Positions 1 through 7,434 of a stretch of DNA of 64,000 nt are shown one piece after another. Origin of the DNA: Cognatiluteimonas profundi (GTDB lineage Bacteria > Pseudomonadota > Gammaproteobacteria > Xanthomonadales > Xanthomonadaceae); the NCBI RefSeq assembly GCF_009792795.1, contig NZ_VKHQ01000005.1, forward strand, positions 353,529-417,528, written 5' to 3'. The notes beneath the pieces were generated by a model. The model had not been told where the DNA came from. It saw nothing but the letters and a program-made list of their open reading frames with translations, and did not search any database. Every line of letters starts with the position of its first letter. Within the stretch, counting starts at the first letter, position 1. Both the position numbers and the translations under genes were made by a program.

Positions 1-1
1 C

Positions 2-187
2 GCGCCCGACCAGATCGCGCACGTCCTGCAGCGTGGCGTGCGCGGCGACGAACGCGTGCAGGGCCATGGTATTGGCCTGGCGATCGTGCAGGACATGGTG
101 CGCAGTTATCGCGGCGAACTCACCGTGGGCGCATCGAAGGAACTGGGCGGTGCGCGATTCGAGGTCACGCTGCCGCCGGGCCTGTGA
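2..187 (+). CDS. C-terminal end of a sensor histidine kinase (partial)
   Basis: The gene is cut by the left edge of the window; the last 61 codons are visible and end at TGA 185-187. The fragment carries the G2 box of a HATPase_c domain (GHGIGLAIV), followed by the usual closing strands (GELTVG, GGARFEVTLP). This is the catalytic ATP-binding end of a two-component sensor kinase that phosphorylates a cognate regulator at the inner membrane. The style resembles PhoQ-type kinases, but the sensor and HisKA domains lie outside the window, so the subfamily cannot be fixed. Confidence 0.85.
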   Translation, partial: APDQIAHVLQRGVRGDERVQGHGIGLAIVQDMVRSYRGELTVGASKELGGARFEVTLPPGL

Positions 188-235
188 GCCGGCAACGCCC
201 GCATTGCGGACGTGGTGTCCGGCTCGACGACCAGC

Positions 236-502
236 TCAGCGGAACATGCCCGGGAGGAAGCTGTGCCAGCGCGGAGTACGCGAGCCGCCATCGTCGTCGC
301 CGGAGCGGAACAGTGGCGGTGTCTTGACCTTCGCGTGTGCCGTGGTCGAGTCGTGCTTCGCCGGCGTCGGGGCTGGCGTGGCGATGGCCGGGCTGTCGGC
401 GAGCGCGCCGCCATCGCCGTTGGGGCCATGCATGCGCACGTCGCGTGCGTTGGCCATGGAGCTCAGGCCAAGCAACAGCAGGCAAACGACGGTTCGGTTC
501 AT
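236..502 (-). CDS. Small secreted hypothetical protein
   Basis: An 88-residue protein with a clear Sec signal peptide (MNRTVVCLLLLGLSSMANA, probable AxA cleavage after about residue 19). A low-complexity Ala/Pro/Thr stretch and a basic, Gly/Asp-rich tail follow. The ATG at 500-502 is chosen because CTGGAG lies about 9 nt upstream and the signal peptide starts there; a longer in-frame extension exists but has no such support. No family is recognised. It faces the kinase end and is divergent from birA, so it probably has its own promoter in 503-679. Confidence 0.6.
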   Translation of the reverse strand: MNRTVVCLLLLGLSSMANARDVRMHGPNGDGGALADSPAIATPAPTPAKHDSTTAHAKVKTPPLFRSGDDDGGSRTPRWHSFLPGMFR

Positions 503-679
503 GACGACACTCCAGGGCCACCCATGGGACGCGAGGCGACAGCGCACTATATAGCGTGGATGCACGAAGAGCTCGGCGGGTTGCATGCTGCGACGCAGCA
601 GACAGCGGCCGGATGATCCGGCAGACTCCCGGCGATGCCCGTCCGACCGCCTGCCACGCATTCCAGCAGCCTTGCGCCG

Positions 680-1657
680 ATGCATGACCGCGACCTGCTG
701 CTGCGGCTGCTGCGCGGACCTGCCGGCGGGGCCGTATTGGCCGGTGATGGCGGCCTGACCCGGGCTGCCGTCTGGAAGCGGATTGCCGCGCTGCGTGCGG
801 CCGGCGTGGCCATCACCGCCCAACCTGGCCAGGGCTATGCCCTGGCGCAACCGCTGGAGCTGCTGTCCGCCGACGCCATCCGTGAACGATTGCCGCCCCA
901 CCTGCGGCCGCAGCTGGCGGCGCTGGACGTGGCCTGGTCGCTGGATTCGACCAATTCCGAACTGCTGCGCCGATCAACGCCGCCCCAGGGTTCCGCCGTG
1001 CTGCTGGCCGAGCGCCAGACCGGCGGTCGCGGCCGGCGCGGGCGCAACTGGGCCTCGCCGCTGGCGGCCAACGTCTATCTGTCGCTGGCGCGCCTGTTCT
1101 CCGGCGGCCTGGCCCGCCTGCCCGGCCTGAGCCTGGTGGCCGGCATCGCCACCGCCGAAGCCCTGCACGCGTCCGGATTCACCAACGTCCGACTGAAGTG
1201 GCCGAACGACCTGGTCGTCACGGAACCGGCCGGTTTGCGCAAACTCGGTGGACTGCTGGTGGAAGGCGGCGGGGAACACGCGGGCCCGGCGCGGGCGGTG
1301 ATCGGCCTGGGACTCAACGTCCGCATGCCGCCGGCCTTCGCCGCGGACATTTCGCAAGCCTGGACGGACCTCGCGTCGATGGGCGGCACCGCGCCGTCGC
1401 GCAACACGCTGGTCGCCAGCGTGCTGGCGCACTGGCTGCCAACGCTTGCGCAGTTCAATGAGCAAGGGCTGCGGCCCTTCCTCGACCGCTATGCCCGGTT
1501 CGACGCGCTGGCCGGACAGGATGTCTCGGTGCACGGCGCCGATGGCGTGCAACGCGCCCACGCGATCGGCATCGCGGAGGACGGCGCATTGCGCCTTCGC
1601 ATCGATGGCCGCGAACAACGGGTGTACTCGGGCGACGTCAGCGTGCGTACCGGATGA
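680..1657 (+). CDS. birA: Bifunctional biotin--[acetyl-CoA-carboxylase] ligase / biotin operon repressor
   Basis: A 325-residue cytoplasmic enzyme that activates biotin with ATP and transfers it to the BCCP subunit of acetyl-CoA carboxylase. An N-terminal winged helix (about residues 3-60, LTRAAVWKRIAALRAAG) precedes the BPL catalytic domain. The biotin/AMP loop appears as GGRGRRGRNW, and LKWPNDL is the conserved active-site segment, followed by GGLLVE and IGLGLNV. The C-terminal SH3-like domain is present. The ATG at 680 starts directly at the HTH; a 15-residue upstream extension is possible but looks non-conserved. It overlaps coaX by 4 nt (ATGA), implying translational coupling. Confidence 0.95.
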   Translation: MHDRDLLLRLLRGPAGGAVLAGDGGLTRAAVWKRIAALRAAGVAITAQPGQGYALAQPLELLSADAIRERLPPHLRPQLAALDVAWSLDSTNSELLRRSTPPQGSAVLLAERQTGGRGRRGRNWASPLAANVYLSLARLFSGGLARLPGLSLVAGIATAEALHASGFTNVRLKWPNDLVVTEPAGLRKLGGLLVEGGGEHAGPARAVIGLGLNVRMPPAFAADISQAWTDLASMGGTAPSRNTLVASVLAHWLPTLAQFNEQGLRPFLDRYARFDALAGQDVSVHGADGVQRAHAIGIAEDGALRLRIDGREQRVYSGDVSVRTG

Positions 1658-2412
1658 GTACCTGGCTGTTCGACCTGGGCAACAGCCGCTTGAAATTCGC
1701 CGCACCGGGCGATGGCTCGGTCGGCGGGATCCACCATGTCGACCATGACGGCAGCCGATTCGCCGACGGCTGGGAGCAGCAGCTGCCGCCCCGCTTCGAC
1801 ACCGCGTGGATCGCGAGCGTCGGCGCGCCGGGTTTGACCACTGCATTGGTCGACGGGTTGTGCTCGCGCTGCCGGCGTGTCTCGTTCGTGCGCACGCAGC
1901 GCAGCTTTGGCGGCGTCCGCATTGCCTACGCCGACCCGGCGCGACTGGGCGTCGACCGCTTTCTCGCGTTGCTGGCCGCGCACGCGCGCGCTAGCGGCCC
2001 ATCGCTGGTGGTTGGCGTCGGCACCGCGCTCACCATCGACCTGCTCGATGCCGATGGCGTGCATCGCGGCGGCCGCATCGCGCCCTCGCCCACGCTGATG
2101 CGCGACAGCCTGCATGCGCGCGCGCCACAACTGCCCGCGCGCGGCGGCAGCTACGCAGCATTCGCCGACGAGACCGCATCGGCACTCGCGTCGGGTTGCG
2201 AGGGCGCGGCGCTGGCATTGATCGCGCAGAGCATGCAGGCGGCAACCGCAATGCTGGGCACCACTCCGCGGGTCCTGTTGCACGGTGGCGGCGCGCCGGC
2301 GCTGCTGCCCGCATCGGGCGACGCAATAATCGCGCCCGCACTCGTGCTCGAAGGTCTTGCGTTGTGGGCACGGGCCCTGGATCCCGCCGATGGTCATCGC
2401 ACGCATGGCTAG
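1654..2412 (+). CDS. coaX: Type III pantothenate kinase
   Basis: A 252-residue cytoplasmic enzyme that phosphorylates pantothenate, the first step of coenzyme A synthesis. Family motifs of the ASKHA-fold type III enzyme are visible: FDLGNSRLKF at the N-terminus (phosphate 1), GVDRFLALLAA, and GVGTALTIDLLDADG (phosphate 2). The start overlaps the birA stop in ATGA. The birA-coaX-SPOR order is typical of xanthomonads and suggests a single transcription unit for cofactor genes. Confidence 0.95.
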   Translation: MSTWLFDLGNSRLKFAAPGDGSVGGIHHVDHDGSRFADGWEQQLPPRFDTAWIASVGAPGLTTALVDGLCSRCRRVSFVRTQRSFGGVRIAYADPARLGVDRFLALLAAHARASGPSLVVGVGTALTIDLLDADGVHRGGRIAPSPTLMRDSLHARAPQLPARGGSYAAFADETASALASGCEGAALALIAQSMQAATAMLGTTPRVLLHGGGAPALLPASGDAIIAPALVLEGLALWARALDPADGHRTHG

Positions 2413-2422
2413 AATGCCGACC

Positions 2423-3145
2423 ATGCTCATTCGCGCATCGATCGTCCTGCTGGTGATGCTCAACCTTGGCGTCGCCGCCTGGTGGATCTTCCGACCGGAG
2501 CCGACGGTTCCGGCCGCCACCTCGACCTCGCCACGGCCGCCGCGCCTGCAGCTCGCCAGCGAGCGCGCCGCCACCACGCCCGCTCCGGCTGGCACCGCGG
2601 CCCTCGTCCAGCTGGCCACCGCGGCGACAGCGACATTGCCATCGACGCCTGTCTCCGCTGCGGCGGCCAGCCAATGCTTCACGCTGGGCCCATTCGTCGA
2701 CGACGCCGCGGTGTCAGCCGCGCGCGGACGCCTGCAGCCACGCGTCACCCGACTGCAGGTGCGCCAGGCGCCAACCGCAGGCCGTGGCTGGCGCGTGTGG
2801 CTGCCGTCGCTGGCCGACCACGACGCGGCCGTCGCGATGGCGGCACGGATCGATGCAGCCGGGTTCAAGGATTACTACATCGTGCCGACAGGGTCGGAGG
2901 CCAACAGCATCGCGCTGGGACGATTCGGCAACGAGGAATCGGCCACACGCCAGCAAGCCGCGCTCGCGGCAGCCGGTTTTCCGGCACAAGCCGGGCCGCT
3001 GGGGACGGTGACGCAGTGGATCGACGTGATGGGCAACGCGGGCCTGGATGCCGCGTCCCTGCGCAGCACGACTGGCGCGGCACAGGCGCGTGCGCTGGAT
3101 TGCGCGAAGCTCGCCGCCGGCGCACCCGGCAATTCCCCGCGCTAG
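2423..3145 (+). CDS. SPOR-domain membrane-anchored protein
   Basis: About 240 residues: one N-terminal transmembrane helix (LIRASIVLLVMLNLGVAAWW), a Pro/Thr/Ala-rich periplasmic linker, then a C-terminal SPOR-like repeat region (CFTLGPFVDDAA near residue 85; YIVPTGSEANSIALGRFGN near residue 155). SPOR domains bind denuded septal peptidoglycan, so a cell-division or envelope role is likely. ATGs at 2405, 2414 and 2423 are all possible. The last is preferred because it begins at the membrane anchor, but no strong ribosome binding site decides it. It directly follows coaX. Confidence 0.85.
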   Translation: MLIRASIVLLVMLNLGVAAWWIFRPEPTVPAATSTSPRPPRLQLASERAATTPAPAGTAALVQLATAATATLPSTPVSAAAASQCFTLGPFVDDAAVSAARGRLQPRVTRLQVRQAPTAGRGWRVWLPSLADHDAAVAMAARIDAAGFKDYYIVPTGSEANSIALGRFGNEESATRQQAALAAAGFPAQAGPLGTVTQWIDVMGNAGLDAASLRSTTGAAQARALDCAKLAAGAPGNSPR

Positions 3146-3148
3146 AAT
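3143..3148 (+). promoter_or_regulatory. Possible -10 element of the tRNA-Thr promoter
   Basis: TAGAAT overlaps the stop codon of the SPOR gene, 23 nt before the tRNA 5' end. It is a 5/6 match to TATAAT. No convincing -35 hexamer is seen at the right distance, so this is tentative. Confidence 0.3.
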
Positions 3149-3171
3149 GCGCACCCGCGTCGCGCGGTCGT

Positions 3172-3247
3172 GCCGGCATAGCTCAGTTGGTAGAGCAACC
3201 GCCTTGTAAGCGGTAGGTCCCCAGTTCGAATCCGGGTGCCGGCACCA
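3172..3247 (+). tRNA. tRNA-Thr (anticodon TGT)
   Basis: A 76-nt cloverleaf with a perfect acceptor stem (GCCGGCA at 3172-3178 with TGCCGGC at 3237-3243), discriminator A and an encoded CCA. The D arm is GCTCAGTTGGTAGAGC. The anticodon stem ACCGC/GCGGT encloses loop CTTGTAA, giving anticodon TGT (3205-3207), which reads ACA as threonine. The T arm carries GTTCGAATC. A terminator-like hairpin follows. Confidence 0.97.
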
Positions 3248-3292
3248 TGAGGTCGCTTCAGGCCCTTTTCGCCACGGCCCGACGTTGCGGTG

Positions 3293-3315
3293 AAACCCGC
3301 TGGACGTGGGTTTTT
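3293..3315 (+). terminator. Rho-independent terminator after tRNA-Thr
   Basis: AAACCC (3293-3298) pairs with GGGTTT (3308-3313) and is followed by further T residues. It lies 45 nt after the tRNA CCA end, as expected for a tRNA transcript terminator. Confidence 0.6.
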
Positions 3316-3431
3316 GTTCCCACGGCGACGCAACCGCGCGCATGCGCTCGAAGGTTACATACGCACGTTGGCAGGCCGATCGACTGGCCAGCTGGAACGA
3401 ATGCCAACAGCCAGCGCCGCGCCGTTACGCA

Positions 3432-3818
3432 TCAAAGCGTCCCGCTCGCTCCAGCAGTGCGCGACGCGCTGGTGCAATCATTTCCCTTGATGGCCCAGGA
3501 CACGACATGGGCTCCGGAAGTATCGAAAACAGTCGTGCAGAACCATGCCTTCGAGTAGTCCGCGTGGCTGCCGGTCTTGTTCGGCAAGGGTGCGAACTGC
3601 TCGACCCGCGAGGACGTGTAAACGAGAAACCTGTGGCCGTTCGAGTCGAAGACTTCTGCTGGCGTGCCCCAGGATTTGATCAGGTCGACATCCGAACGCC
3701 CCTTCCATGCATCAAGCGAATCCTTGTACTTGCCGGTCGTCGCGCAGGCCGCCATGCCGCAACACATCATCGCCAGCAACGACACATGCAGGTGCTTTCC
3801 AATCTGGCTCCGGAGCAT
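3432..3818 (-). CDS. Small putative lipoprotein of the WG-motif type
   Basis: A 128-residue exported lipoprotein. The signal ends in a lipobox-like GMAAC, preceded by MLRSQIGKHLHVSLLAMM. The mature part holds LDAWKGRSDVDLIKSWGTP, a pattern seen in small secreted lipoproteins where a Ser/Trp-Gly-Pro motif introduces a beta sheet, followed by a Tyr-rich strand (FLVYTSS). The ATG at 3816-3818 is chosen over longer extensions because AGGATCC lies just upstream and the signal peptide starts there. No specific function is assigned. Confidence 0.75.
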   Translation of the reverse strand: MLRSQIGKHLHVSLLAMMCCGMAACATTGKYKDSLDAWKGRSDVDLIKSWGTPAEVFDSNGHRFLVYTSSRVEQFAPLPNKTGSHADYSKAWFCTTVFDTSGAHVVSWAIKGNDCTSASRTAGASGTL

Positions 3819-4205
3819 CGCGGGGATCCTTTGTCGTCGGGCGCTTCCTGGACCGGAAGTATTGGCTACCGCGCCAACGACCACAAGGACAGTGCAATGC
3901 CGATTCCTGCGCGCGAGGAGGACGGCACCTTCGCCATCGTGATCAACGTCACCGCGATCGCTGCGATCCGGTGCAGCCGGTCCGCATGACGGGGCGGGGT
4001 CCCCGGACGCCGTCTCCGGCAGCGGCATCCAGCGGGGAAATTCCGCCTGCGCCGCAACTCGACAGAGGTTCCAGAAAGGCACGAAGTTCAAGCCCCTTTC
4101 TGCACATTCTCCATGCGGCGGGAAGCGCGATAATCGGGGTCAGGACATGACTGCGGCATGCAGCGGCCATGACACGTTTTTCCAGCCGCTCCGATGGAGT
4201 CCCCC
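3819..4205. other. Intergenic region without a convincing gene
   Basis: 387 bp between the divergently transcribed lipoprotein gene and the DUF1232 gene. Open frames here lack coding character, a signal peptide or a ribosome binding site. It must hold the two divergent promoters, but no clear -35/-10 pair is recognised. Confidence 0.5.
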
Positions 4206-4838
4206 ATGGAAAAGCAGCAGAACACCCCACCCCCGAACGCCATGCCGTGGCCAACCACCCAAGGTGCCGGGCGGCGCCATCGCGCCGGCGACTGGACATT
4301 GCGCGATGAAGAGATCGCGCTGTTCGATGCGCTGGTCCACGACGTGCATCCTGCCGCCCCGCGCGTCGACGCGGATCGCGTGGCCCAGCTCTCGCGATGG
4401 CTGCTCTCCCTGCCGGAGGCGGATGCGCGCAAGGTGCTTGACGAACGCCTGTCCCGGATCGAGGAACTGCGGCGCATGGTTGCCGATCCCGACTGGGATT
4501 GCGCCGGGCGGGATCGCGTCAACGTCGACAAGATGCTGGCTTACCTGGACCAGACCGAGAACCTGATCCCGGACCGCATCCCCCTGCTCGGCAAGCTCGA
4601 CGACGTGATCCTGCTGGAACTGACGTGGCCCGCGTTGTCGGCGGAAACGGACGAGTACGAGGACTTCTGTCGCTATCGCGATGCCGAGCATCCCGGGGGA
4701 ACCGGCACTGAGCAACGCGCCGCCTGGATCCAGGATCGCCTCGCGGCGCTGGCACTCGCTCGGCACCAGCAACGGGTGAGCGACAGCACCTACGCCGAAA
4801 GCGGCCGACCCAGCGAACCGTTCAAGATCGGCGGTTGA
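4206..4838 (+). CDS. DUF1232 (YkvA-like) domain protein
   Basis: A 210-residue cytoplasmic protein without membrane segments. Near residues 115-145 it carries ENLIPDRIPLLGKLDDVILL, matching the DUF1232 core (D-x-IPD-xIP-xxG-xLDD). The N-terminal region is charged and helical. The biochemical role of DUF1232 is not established. The ATG at 4206 is preferred to the in-frame ATG at 4194 because TGGAG sits 6-7 nt before 4206. A short hairpin (4843-4862) follows the stop. Confidence 0.8.
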   Translation: MEKQQNTPPPNAMPWPTTQGAGRRHRAGDWTLRDEEIALFDALVHDVHPAAPRVDADRVAQLSRWLLSLPEADARKVLDERLSRIEELRRMVADPDWDCAGRDRVNVDKMLAYLDQTENLIPDRIPLLGKLDDVILLELTWPALSAETDEYEDFCRYRDAEHPGGTGTEQRAAWIQDRLAALALARHQQRVSDSTYAESGRPSEPFKIGG

Positions 4839-4842
4839 ATAT

Positions 4843-4862
4843 CCCGGCGGCAGATCGCCGGG
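4843..4862. terminator. Hairpin between convergent genes
   Basis: CCCGGCG (4843-4849) pairs perfectly with CGCCGGG (4856-4862) around a 6-nt loop, right after the DUF1232 stop and before the convergent 65-residue gene. There is no T-tract, so its terminator role is uncertain. Confidence 0.35.
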
Positions 4863-4939
4863 CCTGCATTGCCGGCCGGGTCATCGCGACTGGTGCTGCG
4901 TGCGTCATGGCTGTGCGCCATGCACGGTTGCCACGATCG

Positions 4940-5137
4940 TCAGCGGATCGCCGACCGCACCTCGGCCGCGGTGACTTCCCGTGATTGCTGTCCCGCCATC
5001 AGGCGCTCGACGGCCACCTCCTGCATCGAACCGATCGCGGCTTCCCAGGCGGCATTCCAGATCAACTGCGCCTGCAGCGGCTGGCAGTCGCCGCCATCCT
5101 TGCGATACCACTTGGCGAATTCGCGATCCCTGTGCAT
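4940..5137 (-). CDS. 65-residue conserved-looking hypothetical protein
   Basis: A short hydrophilic protein beginning MHRDREFAKWYRKDGGDC, with no signal peptide or membrane helix. The evidence for a real gene is a strong ribosome binding site (AGAGGA about 6 nt before ATG 5135-5137), codon usage like its neighbours and a compact amphipathic composition. The longer open frame in the same phase runs antisense through the EF-hand gene and was discarded. No family is recognised; it could be a small regulatory or structural protein. Confidence 0.6.
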   Translation of the reverse strand: MHRDREFAKWYRKDGGDCQPLQAQLIWNAAWEAAIGSMQEVAVERLMAGQQSREVTAAEVRSAIR

Positions 5138-5240
5138 GGTGATCCTCTGGCGACGCTCCCACCGGAGCGACATGCGTCCGGAAAATCCCCCCTGCAGCGC
5201 AGTCATCCGCCCTGCGGCATTCGCTGCGAGCCGGGCAGGC

Positions 5241-5819
5241 CTATGGTGACGCTGGCTTCTTCGCTGCGTGTGCTGAATCCCATTCCTGCGCGGAGACGAA
5301 GCCGTCCTGGTTGATGTCCATCTTGGCGAAACGTGCGCGCGCGATGTGGGCATGCTCGGCTGCGTTGACGACACCGTCGTGATTGGCGTCCAGCGCGGCG
5401 CCTGCGCCCAGGACGGGATGCGCATCGCCATTGCCTGCATCAGCCGGCCTGCTGTGCGCGGCCTGCATCTCGGCCGAGGACACGCGGCCGTCATGGTCGG
5501 TGTCCAGGCGCTCGAACAGCGCCTGCGCTACGGCGGCATTCTCCGCGGCGGTCGCGGCGCGCTCATCGCCGGAGGTCTCGGCCACACCCAAGGCCAGGCG
5601 TGCTGTGCGCATTTCGTCGGCTGTCAGCTTGCCGTCGTGGTTGACATCCATCCGATTGAAGGTGGCCTGCTCGGCCGCCGCATGCTCCTGCAGGGAGATG
5701 CGGCCGTCGTGGTTGCTGTCCATGTGCTGGAACATCGGGTTGGCCTGTCCCCAGGCGCTTGCGGAAGCTGCCAGGCCGGCCAGAACCAGGAACATCATGG
5801 TGCGACGGGGGGCATGCAT
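5241..5819 (-). CDS. Secreted EF-hand calcium-binding protein (five EF loops)
   Basis: A 192-residue exported protein with a signal peptide (MFLVLAGLAASASAWG, cleavage near AWG-QA). It has five EF-hand loops: DSNHDGRISLQE, DVNHDGKLTADE, DTDHDGRVSSAE, DANHDGVVNAAE and DINQDGFVSAQE. Each has Asp at positions 1, 3 and 5 (or Asn) and Glu at 12, consistent with Ca2+ binding in the periplasm or outside the cell. ATG 5817-5819 has GGAG upstream. It is a paralogue of the gene at 9474-10211. Confidence 0.9.
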   Translation of the reverse strand: MHAPRRTMMFLVLAGLAASASAWGQANPMFQHMDSNHDGRISLQEHAAAEQATFNRMDVNHDGKLTADEMRTARLALGVAETSGDERAATAAENAAVAQALFERLDTDHDGRVSSAEMQAAHSRPADAGNGDAHPVLGAGAALDANHDGVVNAAEHAHIARARFAKMDINQDGFVSAQEWDSAHAAKKPASP

Positions 5820-5997
5820 TGCGTGGCAACTCCGATGGTGGATCGATCCGCCCAGATTAATGCGGCCGCGTGACCGGCGCATTAACGCCAGCGTCGGGCC
5901 GGGGGGATCGGTTCATCCGGTGCGGCGCCTGCAGTTCACCTGGACGCCCCGCATCACCGGCACCTGCTAGCGTGGAGCGCCACCCCGGAGTGCCTGC

Positions 5998-6759
5998 ATG
6001 CGCCTGCTCGTGCTGATCTGCTCGCTGCTCATGCCGCTGGTTGCCTGGTTCTCGCAGCGGGGGGCCTTTGGCCCGACCAACGGGGCCGTGTCCGATCGCT
6101 ACCCGACGCTGGTCGTCGCCGCCGGATACGCGTTCGCCATCTGGGGCCTGATCTTCCTGCTCGATATCGCCTATGGCATCCGGCAATCGTCAGCGTCGCG
6201 CCGCGCCGATGCGACCCTGGCGCGGATCGCGCCATTCGCGGCCGCCGGTTTCGCCCTGACGGCTGCATGGATGCCACTGTTCTCGATGGGCCTGTTCTGG
6301 TTGTGCCTGCTGGTGATCGCCGCCGCGCTGGCGTGCCTGCTGCACTGCACGCTGGTGCTCGCGCGCGCGCAGCCGTCGCCGGCGTGGGCAAACGTCCCCC
6401 TGTCGCTGCACGCGGGCTGGCTCGCGCTGGCTGCATTCCTCAACCTGGCGCAGGTCATCGTCGCCTACCAGTTGTTGCCCACGCAGCAGATGCTCGGCTG
6501 GAGCCTGGCACTGTTCGCGCTCGCGGCCGCCCTGCTGCTGGTGCTCAACGCCCGGATGCGCGGCAACGTCGTGTTCGTCGCGGCCGCCGCGTGGGCGCTG
6601 GTCGCCGTGTACGTGAAGCAGTCGCAATGGCAGCTGCCGGGCGCCAGCGTTGCCGCATGGGTGGCGCTGGCCATCGTGCTGCTGTTGATGGTGCAGCTGC
6701 TGTGGCTGCGAACGCGTTCGCGGCGCGTTGCAGACGACCCGTCCGTCGCCAGTCGCTAG
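5998..6759 (+). CDS. TspO/MBR-family-like integral membrane protein
   Basis: A 253-residue protein with about seven hydrophobic helices. The segment SDRYPTLVVAAGYAFAIWG resembles the AGYAF-IWG signature of the larger TspO-like membrane proteins. The classical 150-residue Trp-rich TspO architecture is extended here. Ligand and function are unknown; members are often labelled tryptophan-rich sensory proteins. It converges on the DUF6630-like gene with only 15 bp between the stops. Confidence 0.65.
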   Translation: MRLLVLICSLLMPLVAWFSQRGAFGPTNGAVSDRYPTLVVAAGYAFAIWGLIFLLDIAYGIRQSSASRRADATLARIAPFAAAGFALTAAWMPLFSMGLFWLCLLVIAAALACLLHCTLVLARAQPSPAWANVPLSLHAGWLALAAFLNLAQVIVAYQLLPTQQMLGWSLALFALAAALLLVLNARMRGNVVFVAAAAWALVAVYVKQSQWQLPGASVAAWVALAIVLLLMVQLLWLRTRSRRVADDPSVASR

Positions 6760-6774
6760 CGAATCGGGCTGGCG

Positions 6775-7329
6775 TCAGCCAGCGCCGGTGCGCACCTCGA
6801 TCGCCAGCGCAGCGGCGACCACCCGCATTCCCTCGTCATCGCGGGCCAGGGTGATCCAGCCGGCGGTGGCATCGGTACCGGTGTCCCACGTCCACAACGT
6901 GTAGCCGTGTTCGCGCAGTCGGTCGAAGGCGACCGCGACCAGCGCGCCCACGTCGGTGCGCGCGAGGAAGTCGTCGTCGGTGGGATCTTCCACCCCCCAG
7001 TCCACCCGCAGGTTCCAGCGTGCGGTGAGCTCGGCGATGGCATCGATGAAGGTGGCGACATCGTCGTCGGCGACATGGAATCCCGCCTTCCAGTCGATGA
7101 TGTCCTTGAGCAGGTCGAGCGGTTCGGCGCCTTCATCTTCGGCGGATGCCTCCTGCCATGCGGTGAACTGCTGGAGCGCGGCGTCCTCGTCGGCAGGATT
7201 GATCAGCAGCAGCAGCTGCCACACCAGCGCCTCGACCGTGGCATCGTCGTCCGGCTCTTCCATGCCGCTGGCGAAAAAGCCGTTGGCGAAATTGTCGTCC
7301 GGATCGAATTCGATATCAGGGCTGGTCAT
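6775..7329 (-). CDS. Acidic DUF6630-like protein
   Basis: A 184-residue, strongly acidic soluble protein (PDIEFDPDDNFANG; MEEPDDDATVEALVWQLLLL). The layout, a helical block with LLLINPADED followed by DIIDWKAGFHVADDD and a closing beta region, resembles DUF6630. No catalytic motif is evident. The ATG at 7327-7329 is preceded by GGAGT on the minus strand. The same phase stays open far upstream, but that extension is the antisense of the photolyase gene. Confidence 0.65.
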   Translation of the reverse strand: MTSPDIEFDPDDNFANGFFASGMEEPDDDATVEALVWQLLLLINPADEDAALQQFTAWQEASAEDEGAEPLDLLKDIIDWKAGFHVADDDVATFIDAIAELTARWNLRVDWGVEDPTDDDFLARTDVGALVAVAFDRLREHGYTLWTWDTGTDATAGWITLARDDEGMRVVAAALAIEVRTGAG

Positions 7330-7434
7330 GCCGCCACTCCGCGCTGAAGGGAAAAGGTAGCAGGGACGTGCGCAGACGCACCCGCATGCGACAGCATGGC
7401 ACTCTGCCCCGACCCGATCCCTCACATGCCAGCC

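Noticed and set aside
3898..3989. 30-residue ORF starting MPIPAREEDGTF
   Set aside because: Too short, with no family match and inside an intergenic stretch; the AGGAG-like bases lie after the start codon rather than before it.
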